A stretch of DNA of 64,000 nt from Lentinus brumalis (Eukaryota > Basidiomycota > Agaricomycetes > Polyporales > Polyporaceae), in NCBI GenBank assembly GCA_001792895.1, contig MARA01000005.1, forward strand, positions 992,001 through 1,056,000. The letters run 5' to 3'. Positions 32,904 through 45,300 of the stretch are shown here, in pieces. The notes beneath the pieces are model-generated. The model had not been told where the DNA came from and ran no database searches. It saw nothing but the letters and a program-made list of their open reading frames with translations. Each line of letters opens with the position of its first letter. Position 1 is the stretch's first letter. Position numbers and translations under genes: made by a program.

Positions 32904-35093
32904 GTGATGCGGGCGCCTGTCTCCGCAGTGCGACTCGGAAACTGAACTGAACCCGTCCCGTGACACGAACGCGTCGATATGGACGCGTACGCGCTCAACT
33001 CTGTCAAGTTTCAACTGCCCTTAGTTCCTCCTCTCCCCTGCTGCTCGCACTTTCAAGTTGCCCGCCGCTTCCTAGAGATATGCAGCGGCAGTAAAACTTT
33101 GCTGCTACCCTCCGATCGCAGTGTTTACCCCTCCTTGGCAATAGCTACAGAGCCGGACCCTGGAAACTGCACGGGCCCACGGCGACGCCCTGGATGCGAC
33201 AAAGTACTCCCGATACCCTCTCCCCTAGGTGAGCATGCTCTGTCAGTCCACGGTGTAGATCTGTTTTTGTTTGAAATTGATGGGAAAGTCGACCATCTTA
33301 TGGCGTGTTTTCACTTGTCAGCGACTGGGAACTTGTCGGCGAGCGCGACTTCGGCAGACAGGAAGTAGCACCATGACCGCAAGCCCATCGTGATCTCAAC
33401 TTGGTACACCATGCTACTCGGGACTTCGTCGCTCTGACTCGACCATTTCGAAAGCATGCACTTCCAATCCAACGAATTATAAGTATTGCTACGGCAACGA
33501 TCCGCGCTCGCAACTAGTAGTCCAATCGATGAGTACTTGCGCCAAAACTCACGGGAACGCAAGTGTATAGTAAGGAGTCCCCCGCTCGACCCTCGCTCGA
33601 GCTTGGCTTGGCTAATGTCCTCTCGCTGCAGCTGTGGGCGCAGTGACTCGATCAAGGCGAGGTGATGACTGGCCGCGATGACGTCTTTCGCTCCGGACTC
33701 GTCTTCGCGCACACTATGGCCTACTATGGCCACAGGTATCGGCGCCCAAGGTCAGTCGCAAATACAAACCGCCCGCGGAACACGTCTCGACACCCCGCGG
33801 AGGTCGGAGTCAGAGGTGACAGGTCAGCGAGTTCACGCGTAACCCATCCCCTCGACTCGGAGATGCCGGACAGCCGCATCTTCCACTCGTCGACGAGATT
33901 CGGTCAAGGTACAAACCGCACTGGAGATGATTCGTCGCGGCTCTCACGACGGGCGCGATCCGTCCTATCGTGCAAGAAGGACAAACAGGACCACGATCAT
34001 GAGCTCGCATCCGAGGACCTCTGCCTGTCCGCCTCTCGCAGGGGCACACACCGTCCGGTGATCATAACCTCGCGATGGCCGAGCTCCGACACCTCCAGTG
34101 CGAGCATCGCGCCGGGCGCAAGTCCGCGTTCAATATTCAGTATTATAACCATCGGGAGGGACAGCGCCTGATCACCGCGGCCGATCACGCAGATCCCGGG
34201 TGGCAGGCCGCCGCAGGTACCAGGCAGCAGAGCCGCAGTGTATCCCTGTTGTCCGCCATTGACATGCTCTGGACCCACAAGCTGGAGCAGCCACAAGTCC
34301 GAGGGCCCGTGACGTCCGGCTACCTCCAACTTCCAACTCCGTTCGCGGCCCAAATCCGAGTCGCAGGTGAGGCAGCCGCCGGTTATCTGCAACGCGTCCT
34401 CGCCGGTGGCCTTGTGCCTCCTTGTGTGGGCTGGAGGAGCGTCAAGACCACACTCGTCTGAAGGAGGGCACTGCCACGGCAGATGATCTGAATACACTTG
34501 TTGTACCCACCGGCAGCCCAATCGCTGTGAGCACCGTCCGCGTCCCAGGCTCGATCGTCGGCCGCCGTGCCCGTTTTGGACGCGGGCGCCCGCGCTGCGT
34601 ACGTTGTGACAGGTCGTTACGCCTCGCGTCCGTGACGGTGGCCGCCACGCTCGTCCAGCGGCTCTCGTGAAATTGCGGGCCAAGGAGGCCCGCCGCCCAG
34701 GGTTCTGCCGAGTCCCGACGAATCCCCCGTGCGTCTCATTGTATCCCTTTCTTCCGGCGAATTGACCGGTTACTCACGCGCAGAAGAGCGGGCATGTGAA
34801 AGCCAAGATGCGAACATCGCAAGAATTCTCGTTTGAACAGCGTATTTAGTACAAGATGCCCAGCACGATAAGTAGCAGCGATCGCGTAGATACATCAGTC
34901 GACGTGGGGTTAGATCGTACAGTGGTCCGTCGGGGGCCCTACACCAAGCTCAAGCTTCAAGCACGACGGACGACAAAATAAGCAAAACTCGGCCTCCGCT
35001 TCATTTCTAGATACATTTCATATGTCAGCGAGCTCTTGCGATTGGGGGTTATCTTTGCCCCGGTTGGGGAGTCGGGACCGTGGGTTTTGCTGC
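32904..35093. other. 2.2 kb without a confident gene; two long minus-strand open frames
   Basis: The minus strand is open at 33311-33733 (140 residues, including LALIESLRPQLQREDISQAK and LRSREFWRKYSSIGLLVASA) and at 33997-34683 (228 residues, including IQPG-like hydrophobic stretches and VIGRGDQALSLPMVIILNIE). Neither shows a recognisable motif or splice structure. The plus strand is also partly open there. They may be an unrecognised gene or chance openness in GC-rich DNA. Confidence 0.3.
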
Positions 35094-37214
35094 TCAGCTG
35101 GGCAGGCGGATGACATCGCCCTCGAAGACGAACGCGCCCCGCTCGTGCAACGCTGTCATCGCCTTCGTCACCTCCGCCGTGTCGAAGTCTTCGTGCTTGT
35201 CCGGCGGCATCGCCGCGTTCAAGTACGTCACGAGCGCCGCGATCGTCAGCTCGTCCGAGCGCTCGTACGTGATCCTGAACAGGTGTCGAATCGAGCGCGA
35301 CACGAACTCAACCCTGTCCGCAATGCATGATGGAGCGTGGCAGCGTGGAACGCCGGTCAGCACGCTGCATGGAACCGGGGGCAGCAGGCACGGCGACACT
35401 CACCTCCCAGCAGGAGAGTCCAGCTCGGCGAGCCGCGGCGGAAGGACACTGTCTGCATCCATGTAGTCCCACATCGCATCATCGTCCTCGCTCGACGGAG
35501 ACGGGGCCGACGCACCCCGCCCAGTGCCGAGCCGCGCACCTTCAAGCTGCCGTAACCGCGCAGTGGCTACTTCCTTCCCCATCGCCTTGACCCGCTGCCG
35601 CTCGCGCTCCGGGTAGTCGCTGTCGTCGGGGTCTAGGCTGCCGTCCGAGTCGGACATCTCGAGGTCGCCCTCCAACGCGGCCTCGCGGGTTTCTCGGAAC
35701 TCTGAGATACCTGCCTCCCGGTCGGATAATTTCTGGCTGCGGGGCGAATGTCGCACATGAGATCTTGTCTCACGCCAATATGTTGCGGTAACGACTTACC
35801 GCCTTTTGAGACACTTGTTGCGGTGTTGAATCCACGGGTACGAGCAGTACGTGCTGTCTTGGCGCAGCTGCACCCACTTGTGGCAGAGCTTGCAGAACAC
35901 ACGGCTCGGTTCAACCTCGCCCAGGTATGGGTCCGCACGCAGGGTGGCGGCACGCTGATCGGCACTACGTCGGCGGGATTCCTGCATGCCTGAGAAGTTG
36001 TTCGGGTTGTAGTCTTTGAAGGAGGCAACGACGCCGCCGCCAAACGAGGAGGGGTGGAAAGCAGGAACCGAGCCAGCGGACATCGAGTGCGTCAGCGGAG
36101 AGCGCGCAGGCGCAGGCGCGGAAGTAGAGGCCGGCGGCGGAAGCGGAAGCGACGATGATGAGGCCAGTGCAAGCAGGTGTTTCGACGGAGGTGGCACATC
36201 GGCGATGTTGAACCTGTCAAGCGGTCAAGACTGGACGAGACAGGTTGGAAGCCGCGGCAACTCACTTCGATGTCGACGTGCTGGGACTGGTAATCGCGTG
36301 GGGTTGGCACAAGTCCCGATGCTGCTTCCAAGTCTTGATAGCCGTGGCATGGTCGTCTGTCAGGATTGGGATCCACTTCTCGCAGGCACGGCACTGTACG
36401 CGGGACTGGTCGAACCGCTTGATGTTCGGGTCCGCCGCGAACGCAGCGCTGCGTTCGTCCACCGGCGGCGCATTCTTAGCCCTGTGGCGAGTGCTCCTGT
36501 CAACTCGAGCTCACCAGCCACGTAACGATCGGCTCGGCCACCACTTACACCCGTTTAGCTAGACAGCTCTTCCGGTGCGCGTCCCAGGGAATGGAGCAGT
36601 AGGTCGAGTTTGGGCGGAGGCGGATCCACTTGTCGCACGAGGCACAGAGGACGCGGTAAGCCTCGAACTTGGCGACGTATTGGTCGGAGCGGAGATATTC
36701 GATACGCTCCTCCTCTGTGCGCTTAGCCCGACGTCGCTTCGCCTGGGGCTGCGACGCGTCGGGATGGTGGCTCGTGGCGGGCGTCTCCGGGGGGGCTTTC
36801 TCGCTGGGGATCTGCGCGGGGCCGCTCTGACTGTAACCCGGAGTAGAGTAAGCACGCATGCGCCGGGGAGAGCCGTGAAGAGAGTGCGGTACCATGCGCT
36901 ACGATGTGCCTCCCAGTGCTGGACGGTGAAGCTGCCGGTATCCTCGTCCCTGATTGGAATGGTCTCCCTGCAACCGTCGCAGATGATGTACCCGCTGTTG
37001 TACTCGTCCGGGGAGGACGGGCCCTGCTGAGGGGGGGCAACAGACTTGCCTGTGTCGCGCGAGTCCACGTGCTCGGGGACCCTGGTGCGGGAAGGAGGGC
37101 TTGCCGGGGGTCCTTTCCGCTTCTGTGGAACGCTAGCCGATCTTAATGAGCGCGATGCGATCGCACTGGACGGAATAAATGGGGTACACACCTCGCAACA
37201 CTAGCATTTGCCAT
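35094..37214 (-). CDS. Protein with four tandem C2HC (CxxC...HxxxC) fingers
   Basis: Starting from MANASVAR, spliced to SASVPQKRKGPPA, the protein carries four repeats of C-x2-C-x(19-21)-H-x3-C. The signatures are CDGCRETIPIRDED...WEAHRSAC, CASCDKWIRLRPN...WDAHRKSC, CRACEKWIPILTDD...WKQHRDLC and CKLCHKWVQLRQDS...WIQHRNKC. The common core is C-x2-C-x-K-W-[IV], an aromatic or polar spacer, W-x2-H-[R]-x2-C. Linkers are rich in Ser, Pro and Arg, with an RRRAKRTEEERIEYLRSD stretch that could be a nuclear signal. An acidic region (MSDSDGSLDPDDSDYPERER) and a helical C-terminal domain (FVSRSIRHLFRITYERSDEL ... GAFVFEGDVIRLPS) follow. Introns fall between repeats, and the first intron completes the Cys of finger 1. 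I do not recognise a named family; a nuclear nucleic-acid or protein-binding role is an inference from the fingers only. The start could instead be a downstream ATG at 37191. Confidence 0.7.
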
Positions 37215-38987
37215 GAGCGACGCTATGGACGCACTTTTGTGTGTGCTGTGGCAGGGGGTGTGCGTGAGCAGACAGAGGAGAGGCGCAGGGACACAGGCTG
37301 CACTGACTCTACCTCCATCTTGGTTCGCGAAGGCGGGCACGGGTGCAGCGACGGGGAGGCGGCGGGAGGAGCAGGGGCTTGCAGAGGCAGGCGGTGGGGG
37401 AAGAGGGGGATTGACGTGGAATCGAGTCGGGGCGATATAAAGATGGGCAGAGAAAGAAGCGAAAACATTGAATTCAGAACGCTCGAGTTTCCATCGAAAA
37501 CAAACACCACCTCGCGTTCCCAGGCGCGAAAATGAAATCCCAAATGAGGTCCTCCGTCTGCCAAATCTGGATGCCCTCTCCTGATACGTATCCATGTGCC
37601 CCACTACGCCTGCCGCCCGCCCCGCCGCCCGCCGCGTACCTGGCGTGCAATTAGTGCCCGTGGGAGCCGTTCTCTCCCCGGCAGCTGGGCGCAGCTGGAC
37701 TCGGAGGCCTGCACACCGACCACGGCGCCTCCGCAGGGGATCGAGGAGGACGAGGGGAGGCGCCGGCGTGTGTTGTCACTCAGGATGGTCACATTGCAAG
37801 TATGTTGTGTTTGGAAAACGCAGGCGCGCCGCTGCGATAGAGTTTGTGCCCGTTCAGGCAGCCCTGGGTGCTCGCTCCGTGCGCCGGGAGACCCACGCTG
37901 CAGCATGCCCCTCTTCCCGGCCGTGCAGGACGTCTGCGACGGCTTCCTCTCTCTCCCCGCGGGCACGACATACTCCTTCAGGCGCCCTTCTCTCAACCAC
38001 CTCCGGCCTTCTTGCTGGCCCTTCCCGCTTCCCCAGACGTGTGACTTCGCTTCCTCCCATCCTCTCCCAGGGCGGGCCACCATCATGGAAATGCCAGTCC
38101 CGCGATACGCCCGTTCCCGCCAGATCCAGCAGCCCAACAGCTCTTTCGCCCTGCGTACGTCGCGTCACCCCTCGCCGCTGCCTCTCGATATCGGGTGCTG
38201 GCCCGGAACCCCTTCTCGCGTGCGTATACGCGTACAGGCGCACCTTCCCGAGCTCTCCTCCTCGGTCTTCGCACCTTGCAGTTGCACTGCGGCATGGTGC
38301 CGTCCTACGTCCGGCTTGCTGCGAGCCCCTCCTGGCTGAGCTGGTCCCATCGCCATCGACATCACCATCACCATCTCTATCTGGTATCGCCATCTGCATC
38401 TGCATCTCCAACTGTGTGGCGCTGCGTCTCGAGCGGAGGGACCCTGTACTTTGGACATGAACGCGACTCCCCTGATTCGAGTTCCTGGCCAGAGCAGCCA
38501 GGACAGTTCGATCGAACGGGATGCCTCATGTTTCCGTCTGTCTGGCCTCGTCCTGGAAGTGGAACGTCAGCGAGAACGCAAAGTTTTTCGTCCCCCACTA
38601 TCTGCGACGGCACGTCCGCACGGCCAATCTAAACTGTATCCACGAGCCCATCTGCAGTCAAAGTAGACATGTCCTGATCATCTCGCCAGGTTCAGTCCCG
38701 CGTCTCCTGTCCGTTAGGCTCCAGTGCGCACCTGGTGACCGACTGACAGGTAATCGCGGCATCCTTTACATGTTCCGGCGTCGAATGCGCCCCTCCGAAC
38801 AGAAGACTGCGTATGATTAGACCTGCTATACGCGGGTGATAAGCAACACCAAATGCAACGGGGACCGTGTGTCGCGAGTGTCCGCCGTAGCTACAGCACT
38901 TGGTGACCGTTTGACAGATGGATCCTAGTCCCAGAAGCGCGCGGCGTTCCATTCCATATTCTGCTCCGCTGGCGCGGAGTAGCCTAC
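37215..38987. other. 1.8 kb without a confident gene
   Basis: GC-rich DNA with long overlapping open frames on both strands (plus 37594-38460, plus 37596-38339, minus 37854-38411). All have low-complexity Arg/Pro/Ser/Ala composition and none shows a motif. Near 38350-38405 there is a catcaccatctg-type trinucleotide microsatellite. Confidence 0.4.
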
Positions 38988-40311
38988 TTACACCGTGCCG
39001 TAACCGCCCTGCTCGAGAAAGTCCTTCATGCGGAGGATGACGACTTCCAAACCGGCGAGCCATTTCGTGAGTTCGCTATCAAACTTCTCGTGCGACCCGC
39101 CCTGCGCCAGACGGGCGTAGAAGTCGTGCCGGTGGGGCACTGCCCTGATCGCGACCTGTGTGGCATGGGATATGGCAACAGGACCATATGCGACGTGCGT
39201 AATCGAGCGCACCCGGTGTGTTGGGAAAAGCCATGTCGCCGGGAGATGCCACCACAGGCGCAGGTTCAACATTCAGATGTTCAGCCGGGTGGGTTCTGAT
39301 CGTGTCATGGAACGAGCTGGAACACGTACGGAGACGACCGAGCGCACGACGAACGACATCCGGGGCTTGAGGACCGCGTCGAAGGAGCGCCGGAAGCAGA
39401 CATGGAGTTCCGCGTTTCTGTCCTCTTGCATGTTCTGCACCGGTGTATGCGCCACCAAGCCGCGTGAATCCGAGGGCCCCGATAGATTTAAGGTGTACGT
39501 ATCAGCGTGCGCTCGCACCCTGCCAGCGAGAAGAGCTGGGGCGGATTCCAAAGAAAAGTCACTCACACGCAGCGCTTCGCACGTGAACCAGAGCCCGCTT
39601 TACGTGCAGGCGACATATGGCCAGGGAACGCAAGTTTGACATCGGTGTGAGGAGATTACGGGAGCAGGAATGCCTGACATGGGCACTCACCGAATGAGGC
39701 GGACGAGGCAGGCAGCGCCCTCGCGCTGGCCGCACTTGCGTTCGTTGATGGCGAGCTTCTCGAGAGTGGACGAGTCGGGTGTCGCAGCTTCGTAGCGATG
39801 GCGGACGCCCTGGGAGGTGCACCTGGTCAGAAGCGGCGAGGATTCACACCGGAATTCGAGGAAGAACATACGCCAATGTTGCTACGCAGATCGTTCTGGA
39901 CGAAAGCGAAGACGCCGCCTCCCAGGAGGTCTGTCGGTGCAGGGGCCCGCACACGTAATTCCAGGTCAGCTAATTTTTCCGGGGAGCTAGCTGGGCAGGG
40001 TGCGGGGAAGCAGCGGCGCACCAAACATGTTCACGAAGTCCGTCGAGGCGAGAAGGAAGGTGGCGGTGTCGACCCCGTCGTCGGTGATTGGTACGTCGGC
40101 GAATGACTGCAAAGGGGCGTGAGCAGACCCGCACTATCCGATTCCCCGTCGCACGGGGCCAGGGCACGGTACGCCGAGCGAGAGCCCGCGATGCGCCACG
40201 CAAGCTCAGGCTGCAGGCGCATACAGCAGCCGGTGTGACGGGGGTGTATGTCGGGCGGCGATTGAGAGGAGTTCTCACCTTCGCGGTCTCAAAATACGGC
40301 GTCATCGTCAT
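38988..40311 (-). CDS. Glycolipid transfer protein (GLTP fold)
   Basis: This is a cytosolic protein that carries glycosphingolipids between membranes. The start MTMTPYFETAK is spliced to SFADVPITDDGVDTATFLLA, then LLGGGVFAFVQNDLRSNI, VRHRYEAATPDSSTLEKLAI, RGLWFTCEALR, ELHVCFRRSFDAVLKPRMSF and finally VPHRHDFYARLAQGGSHEKF...GLEVVILRMKDFLEQGGYGTV. This is the whole single-domain GLTP with every exon in phase. The Asp and Asn of the headgroup site (D-x3-N in QNDLRSNI) are kept. Two residues that usually complete it look changed: the Lys after N-I-x is Gly (NIGGVR), and the Trp before the RGL motif is Arg (LVRLIRGL), with a Trp three residues after that Arg-Gly-Leu starts. Sugar recognition may therefore differ. 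It is divergent from CK2 alpha, 650 bases away. Confidence 0.85.
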
Positions 40312-40960
40312 CGAGGAGGGGGTGTGAGCGGACGAGCAGAGGGCACCGTGCTGAGAGCCTGCGGGGTGTTAGCGTCGCTGTCGCTGGTCCCAGGCTGCAG
40401 CGTGGAGGCCTGGCTGCAGCTGGAGAGCAGGAGTAGGATGGCTCGGCAGTCTCCGCCGTGTGCCCATCGCGCAGATCGATATCTCGTGAGGCTGATTGCC
40501 ACCCATACAGTGGCGGGATCTGACGTGCGTGCCGCCGGCTGCAGGCGATACCTCGGAAAGGCTCGCGCAAGCGTGGAGAGGCTCAGAAACGCACCGGGAG
40601 CAGGCAGAGGCTCACTCGCGGGCACTCCTCGAAGGCTGGGGCAGACGCAGAGGAAAGCGCAACAGGCTGCCTCAGGCTCCTGCGCAGTAGGCCCAGATCG
40701 AGCGCCGTTACGTCGATTGGGCGTCTCCGGGCTTCGTCGCGGGCCGGGCCGGCGGTAGGATAAGCGCTGCAGCTGGGGAGGCAGTGGGCCCGGGGGCGGC
40801 AGTGTCGAGGCTGGACTCAGTGAGCGAGGCGTCGATCCTGCGGCCCACCACGATGTCCGCGTGCTGAGCTCGGCGGCGGCTGACAGTGTCTGCAGGCAAC
40901 CTTGCTCTCGTCTCCCACGTTCTTCTCCCCCTCTCTGTGTGCTGGCTGTCTTTCATAGCA
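40312..40960. other. Divergent promoter region between GLTP and CK2 alpha
   Basis: About 650 bases. A 144-residue open frame on the plus strand (40324-40758) has no motif and is probably chance. Pyrimidine-rich sequence (ttctcccccctctctgtgtg type) lies just before the CK2 alpha start, as is common in fungal promoters. Confidence 0.5.
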
Positions 40961-42379
40961 TGGCGCGTGTCTATGCCGATGTCAACGCAAGATTAGGTCC
41001 GTCTTGGTACGACTATGGTGAGCACGCTGTCTTCATGCTTCTCGTGTCCTCGTGGCTGCCGGACGTTAGTGCTAACGGGGCGAATAGAGAGCACGAAGGT
41101 GGACTGGAACGTGCCGGATCGGTATGAGATCGTGAGGCGGATAGGCGGCGGACGGTACTCTGAGGTGAGTAGTGATGTCTTCCGTGCGGATGTAACGAGT
41201 CCTGAGCCGGTGGAATGCCACGTCTAGGTCTTTGAAGGGATCGACTCGTCCAACGAGGAGCCGTGTGTCATTAAGGTCCTCAAGCCTATCGCGAAGAAGA
41301 AGATCAAGCGGGAAATCAAGATCCTTCGCAATCTCGCGGGAGGGCCCAATGTCATCCGGCTCATGGACACCGTGCACGATCCCCCATCGCGGTCCAACTC
41401 CCTCGTCATGGAATATGTGGAGAACACGGACTGGAAGAACCTCTATGCAGCGCTCACGGAGATGGAGATCAAGTTCTACCTGTTCCAGTTGTTGCGGGTG
41501 AGTCGCCCGTAGAAGATGTCAGATTGAAGTGATGGCGGAAATTAACGGTTGAACGTCGCTGGTCAGGCCCTCGACTTCGTGCACTCGCGGGGATCATACA
41601 CCGAGACGTCAAGCCAGGGAACATCATGTTCGACCGCACCCGACGCAAGGTAAGCATATACATCGGCAATTCCGTGCGCAGCGGCTCATATACGCCATTT
41701 AGCTGCGCCTGATCGATTGGGGTTTGGCGGAATTCTACCACCCAGGGACGGAGCTTCACCCACGGGTCGCATCACGGTACTTCAAAGGCCCGGAATTGCT
41801 AGTAGGCTACAAGCATTACGATTATAGCCTAGACCTATGGAGTGTCGGCACCATCCTCGCAGCCCTGGTACGTCGCTGTTGCTATGCGGCCCCGCTTCTC
41901 TGCTTCGTCCGTCTCATCCGCTGACTGCGAATACTGCGCGCCAGATCTTCCGCAGAGAACACTTCTTCCGGGGAAGGGATAATGAGGATCAGCTGCTCAA
42001 GATCGTCAAGGTGCTCGGGACGGACGACTTCGAGCGTTACCTGACGACGTATGGGCTGTACCTGCAGACGTACAACGACGGCCTCCTGCAAAGGTGAGTG
42101 TTGTATCATACTGAGCAAGAAGCGACGATGTCCTGACGGTTGACACCTAACGTTGTCCTTGGCGTATCCTTGACGTCGCGCAGCTACCCTAGGCAGCCCT
42201 GGAGCAGGTTCATGACATTAGACAACAGAGCGAACGTAAACGCGGATGGCATGGACCTGCTCGACAAGCTGCTGCGGTACAACCCCCAGGAGCGGGCCAC
42301 TGCGGCGGAGGCGCTCGCTCACAGTTTCTTCAGTACGTACAACGCTCTCCCACCTGCCGCCACAGCCACGCAGTGCTGA
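40961..42379 (+). CDS. cka1: Casein kinase 2 catalytic subunit alpha (frame break in catalytic loop)
   Basis: This is a constitutive Ser/Thr kinase of nucleus and cytoplasm. [19 protein letters not shown] is followed by [20 protein letters not shown] (Gly-rich loop), [20 protein letters not shown] (catalytic Lys), [35 protein letters not shown], then, after an intron, ALDFVHSRG. Here the expected [19 protein letters not shown] is encoded but in the next frame: the G-run 41589-41592 has four Gs where five would keep frame. The rest is intact: [15 protein letters not shown] (the CK2-specific DWG in place of DFG), [40 protein letters not shown], and so on to [20 protein letters not shown]2 alpha is essential in fungi and nothing else is damaged, so a one-base assembly error is the likeliest explanation. 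The last few residues (after HSFF) depend on an uncertain final intron. Confidence 0.9.
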
Positions 42380-45300
42380 TCAAACCTCCCCATCTCCTTT
42401 TCCCATGCGCGCGCGTTCGTATGAAACTTGGGACATTGGCCGTCGCTCAGATGCCGTACGCCTCGAGACGCCGTCTAACCCCGCCGAGTGCGTGAGCGAC
42501 TCCGGGTTCTACTCGACGTGATTGCCGACATGGCTCTGCAAGGGGCCTCAGTGCGATCTTCGCAACATCCTCGTCCCCAGCCTCAACGACGCCATACATT
42601 GGCTGGGCCGAGTTGAGAAGGGTGGCAATTCCATGACTACGACCACCCGACGCCGACGCCGATTTATGAATCCCTCCTGGTCAGTGCTGTGGATATTCTT
42701 CAGCGGTGAGATGCGGGTGACGAGGTTCCGGGGTACCACCCGCAGGACGCAGGACGGTTCTCCCCCGCGTTTCGCCGCTGCCACTGTTATCGCCGCCGCC
42801 ACCGTTATTTATCCCTCTGCGATCTGTGCACGCATGTGTTATCTCCCGTCTCCTGCATATATGTGTACCCTAGAGTTTATATGGCTTTGTGTATGTGCTC
42901 TCTCCTCCCGCTCCTGCTCCTGCTCCTGCTCTCGCGACTTGCACCGTATGGACCTCTTGACGAGTTCTTGCTGTACGCTGCACTGTATGATACATACCAA
43001 CGCACAATTTTTCTGGTGGCCTGTTTCCTGGTATACATACTATATGGTTTCGCTTCATCGGCGTGACGACCGTGCAAGCTGCTCAGTACTATGCCTGCTC
43101 CGTGTCTTCCGTCGCCTCCCCTGGGTGCATGGACCGTGGCAGGGACGCCCAACATAGACGCATCGCGTATGCAGACGCCAACGTCCATGTCCAATGTCAA
43201 AGTGCGCGCTCCTCGATCCGGAGACGTGCACGATTATAAGCCGAGAGCACACCTCCGAGTGCTTTCTGGCAGCGCTGGCTTTGACGGACGCCGTGGCGAA
43301 TATTGTCGGTTGCCCGAGCCGGGACTGGCTCTACTTGACGTTCTGCAACGGTGGATGCCGACGGAATTTACACTCGGCGGACATGTGCGTGTGCTCTAGC
43401 GAGGTCCCAGGACTTGCAAGTTGTTCGACCTCCCGGCCCGGATTCAAGTCCTCTAGAACTCGGGACTCGGGACTCAGAAATGGAAGCGCGACGGTGCACT
43501 GTGTGGTGAGGGGCTGCTCGGCGACTCGCTCCCAGTGTCCACTGTGTCCAGACTGCAGATGGTCCGTTTCTCCGCGGGGACGAATACGTGCGGGGGCCGC
43601 GAGACGTAACGCGCGGGTTCCCGAGGGCTCGTACGTATGTGCGTATGAATGAAGGGAGGGCGATTGGGTTTAGGAAGCCGGCGATGGGGCGATGGGGCGT
43701 CAGCTACGGGAGAAGGACGCCTCGAGGCTCGTTCTGGCTCGTTGTGCCGCAGTACTTGTATTCTTCTGACAGGGGCCAGTGGACATGAGCAGAAGAATGG
43801 AAGCTCTTGTGTCGCTGGTCGTGTGGGACGCCCGTCGTCCGGGTAGGACTGTGCAGAAGCCGCGACATCGAGATGAATCAAGCGCAGCACCTGGTGAATG
43901 CGTGGTCTCAGCAATCGTTGGGCAGCGTAATGGGTCAACGAAACTTACATGACGATCGACATGGGGACGTCCTGAGCGGCGAGTCTAAGGAGGAGCGGGA
44001 TGTCGAGAACCATTCTCGCATGAATGAGCCTGCCGGGCCGGCCCAGGCTATTCCGAGAGTCGAACGATCTCGGGCGAGCCCGCAGTCAGCCTGAAGAAAC
44101 AAAGCTGACCTCGTAGAACCAGGATAAACGTACCGCCTGATGATTCGCGCTGCTGCCCACGCAAACCGGGATTGAGGGTGACTGATAGATCTCGCAGCGG
44201 AGTGCATGAGTACGTTGCTCGATCTCCTTTGCAAGTTCACAAGTATGAACTCCAGCCCGACCATGTCTCGAAGACACTGACTAGCTGGTAGGCTTCCCGG
44301 TGAAAACTCCAAGCCTGGGTGAAGCGGTACCGGTGCATGCGGTGTGGCCGCAGTCGTACGTGTCGATGTGGGGAGAAGGTTGACCAACATACGCGCGCAG
44401 TACTCATACATAGACACACAGGTTCGCACCAACGCGACGGGTCCCGCGCCCGGAATTCGAACAACGGGCAGCGAAGGCTACTTAGCTTGAGGTCCGAGTC
44501 CATCGCAGGCGCGACTGAGTGGATGGCGGAGGTCCAGCTTCCTGCGACCTCACCGATGCATGCCGCACATTGCATCGTCCTGCATGACCGGGTAAGTATG
44601 TGGATGTTCGCGGATACGGTGGTGACCAAGGAAGCAGCTGTAAGCACTCACGCCGATATGGTGGCAGGCTGGCAGTAGTGGTCACTCTTCCAATTCGTTT
44701 GCCGTCCCTTTGGAATTTGCTGCGAGTTTGCTGCCGCTAAGATGGCTTGACGCGGTTAGAACGAAAAGTGATGCGGTTTAATCATCCACAAGCATGGTGG
44801 CATGGTGGCATGGTTACGGACCACGGTAGTCCGCAAGGCCAGAGCATGTCTTCCGGCCCATCGTGTGCAAGCTGACTTTTACGAATAAGTACATTGGAAA
44901 ATCGAACCTCCGCCGCCCTGTATCCACGATCATTGTATGAGACTGAGTACATACTGCGAGGCTCGTTTCACTGTACTCGAGCAGGCCAGTCTCATCGTCG
45001 ACTGACCTCTGCAATATTCCCGATCAGGATGTCTGCGTCGTGCGAGACTACATCGAGGATCACGTACGGCCGAAGACGTGCTTGCTGCGCAGCTCCCCCG
45101 CCGCCACCCGCCGCCACTGTACCAACAGCGCCGCTGTTCCGGCGCGATTGCAATCCTGCGCAGCGGCGCGCCACGGCGACGACGACTTGCCATATGCGGG
45201 AGGCGCGTGCCTGACTGGGAGGGTACTCGCGCCCCCCCGCCGCCGGAAGAGGAGACAGGGATCGATTTCTCCGAGGAGTGACCGATGGCAACGGTCGTCA

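Noticed and set aside
35094..35399. The C-terminus of the four-finger protein as a replication-licensing (MCM) fragment
   Set aside because: The similarity is only a helical pattern. No MCM motif is present, and the exon joins in phase to the finger exons.
37594..38460. A 288-residue plus-strand open frame, with two other long frames overlapping it
   Set aside because: All three frames have low-complexity Arg/Pro/Ser/Ala composition, overlap one another on both strands and show no motif or splice signals. The openness is explained by GC-rich DNA.
42522..43157. A 211-residue plus-strand open frame after CK2 alpha
   Set aside because: It runs through microsatellite-like ctcctg repeats and tatata stretches and looks like 3' untranslated DNA.
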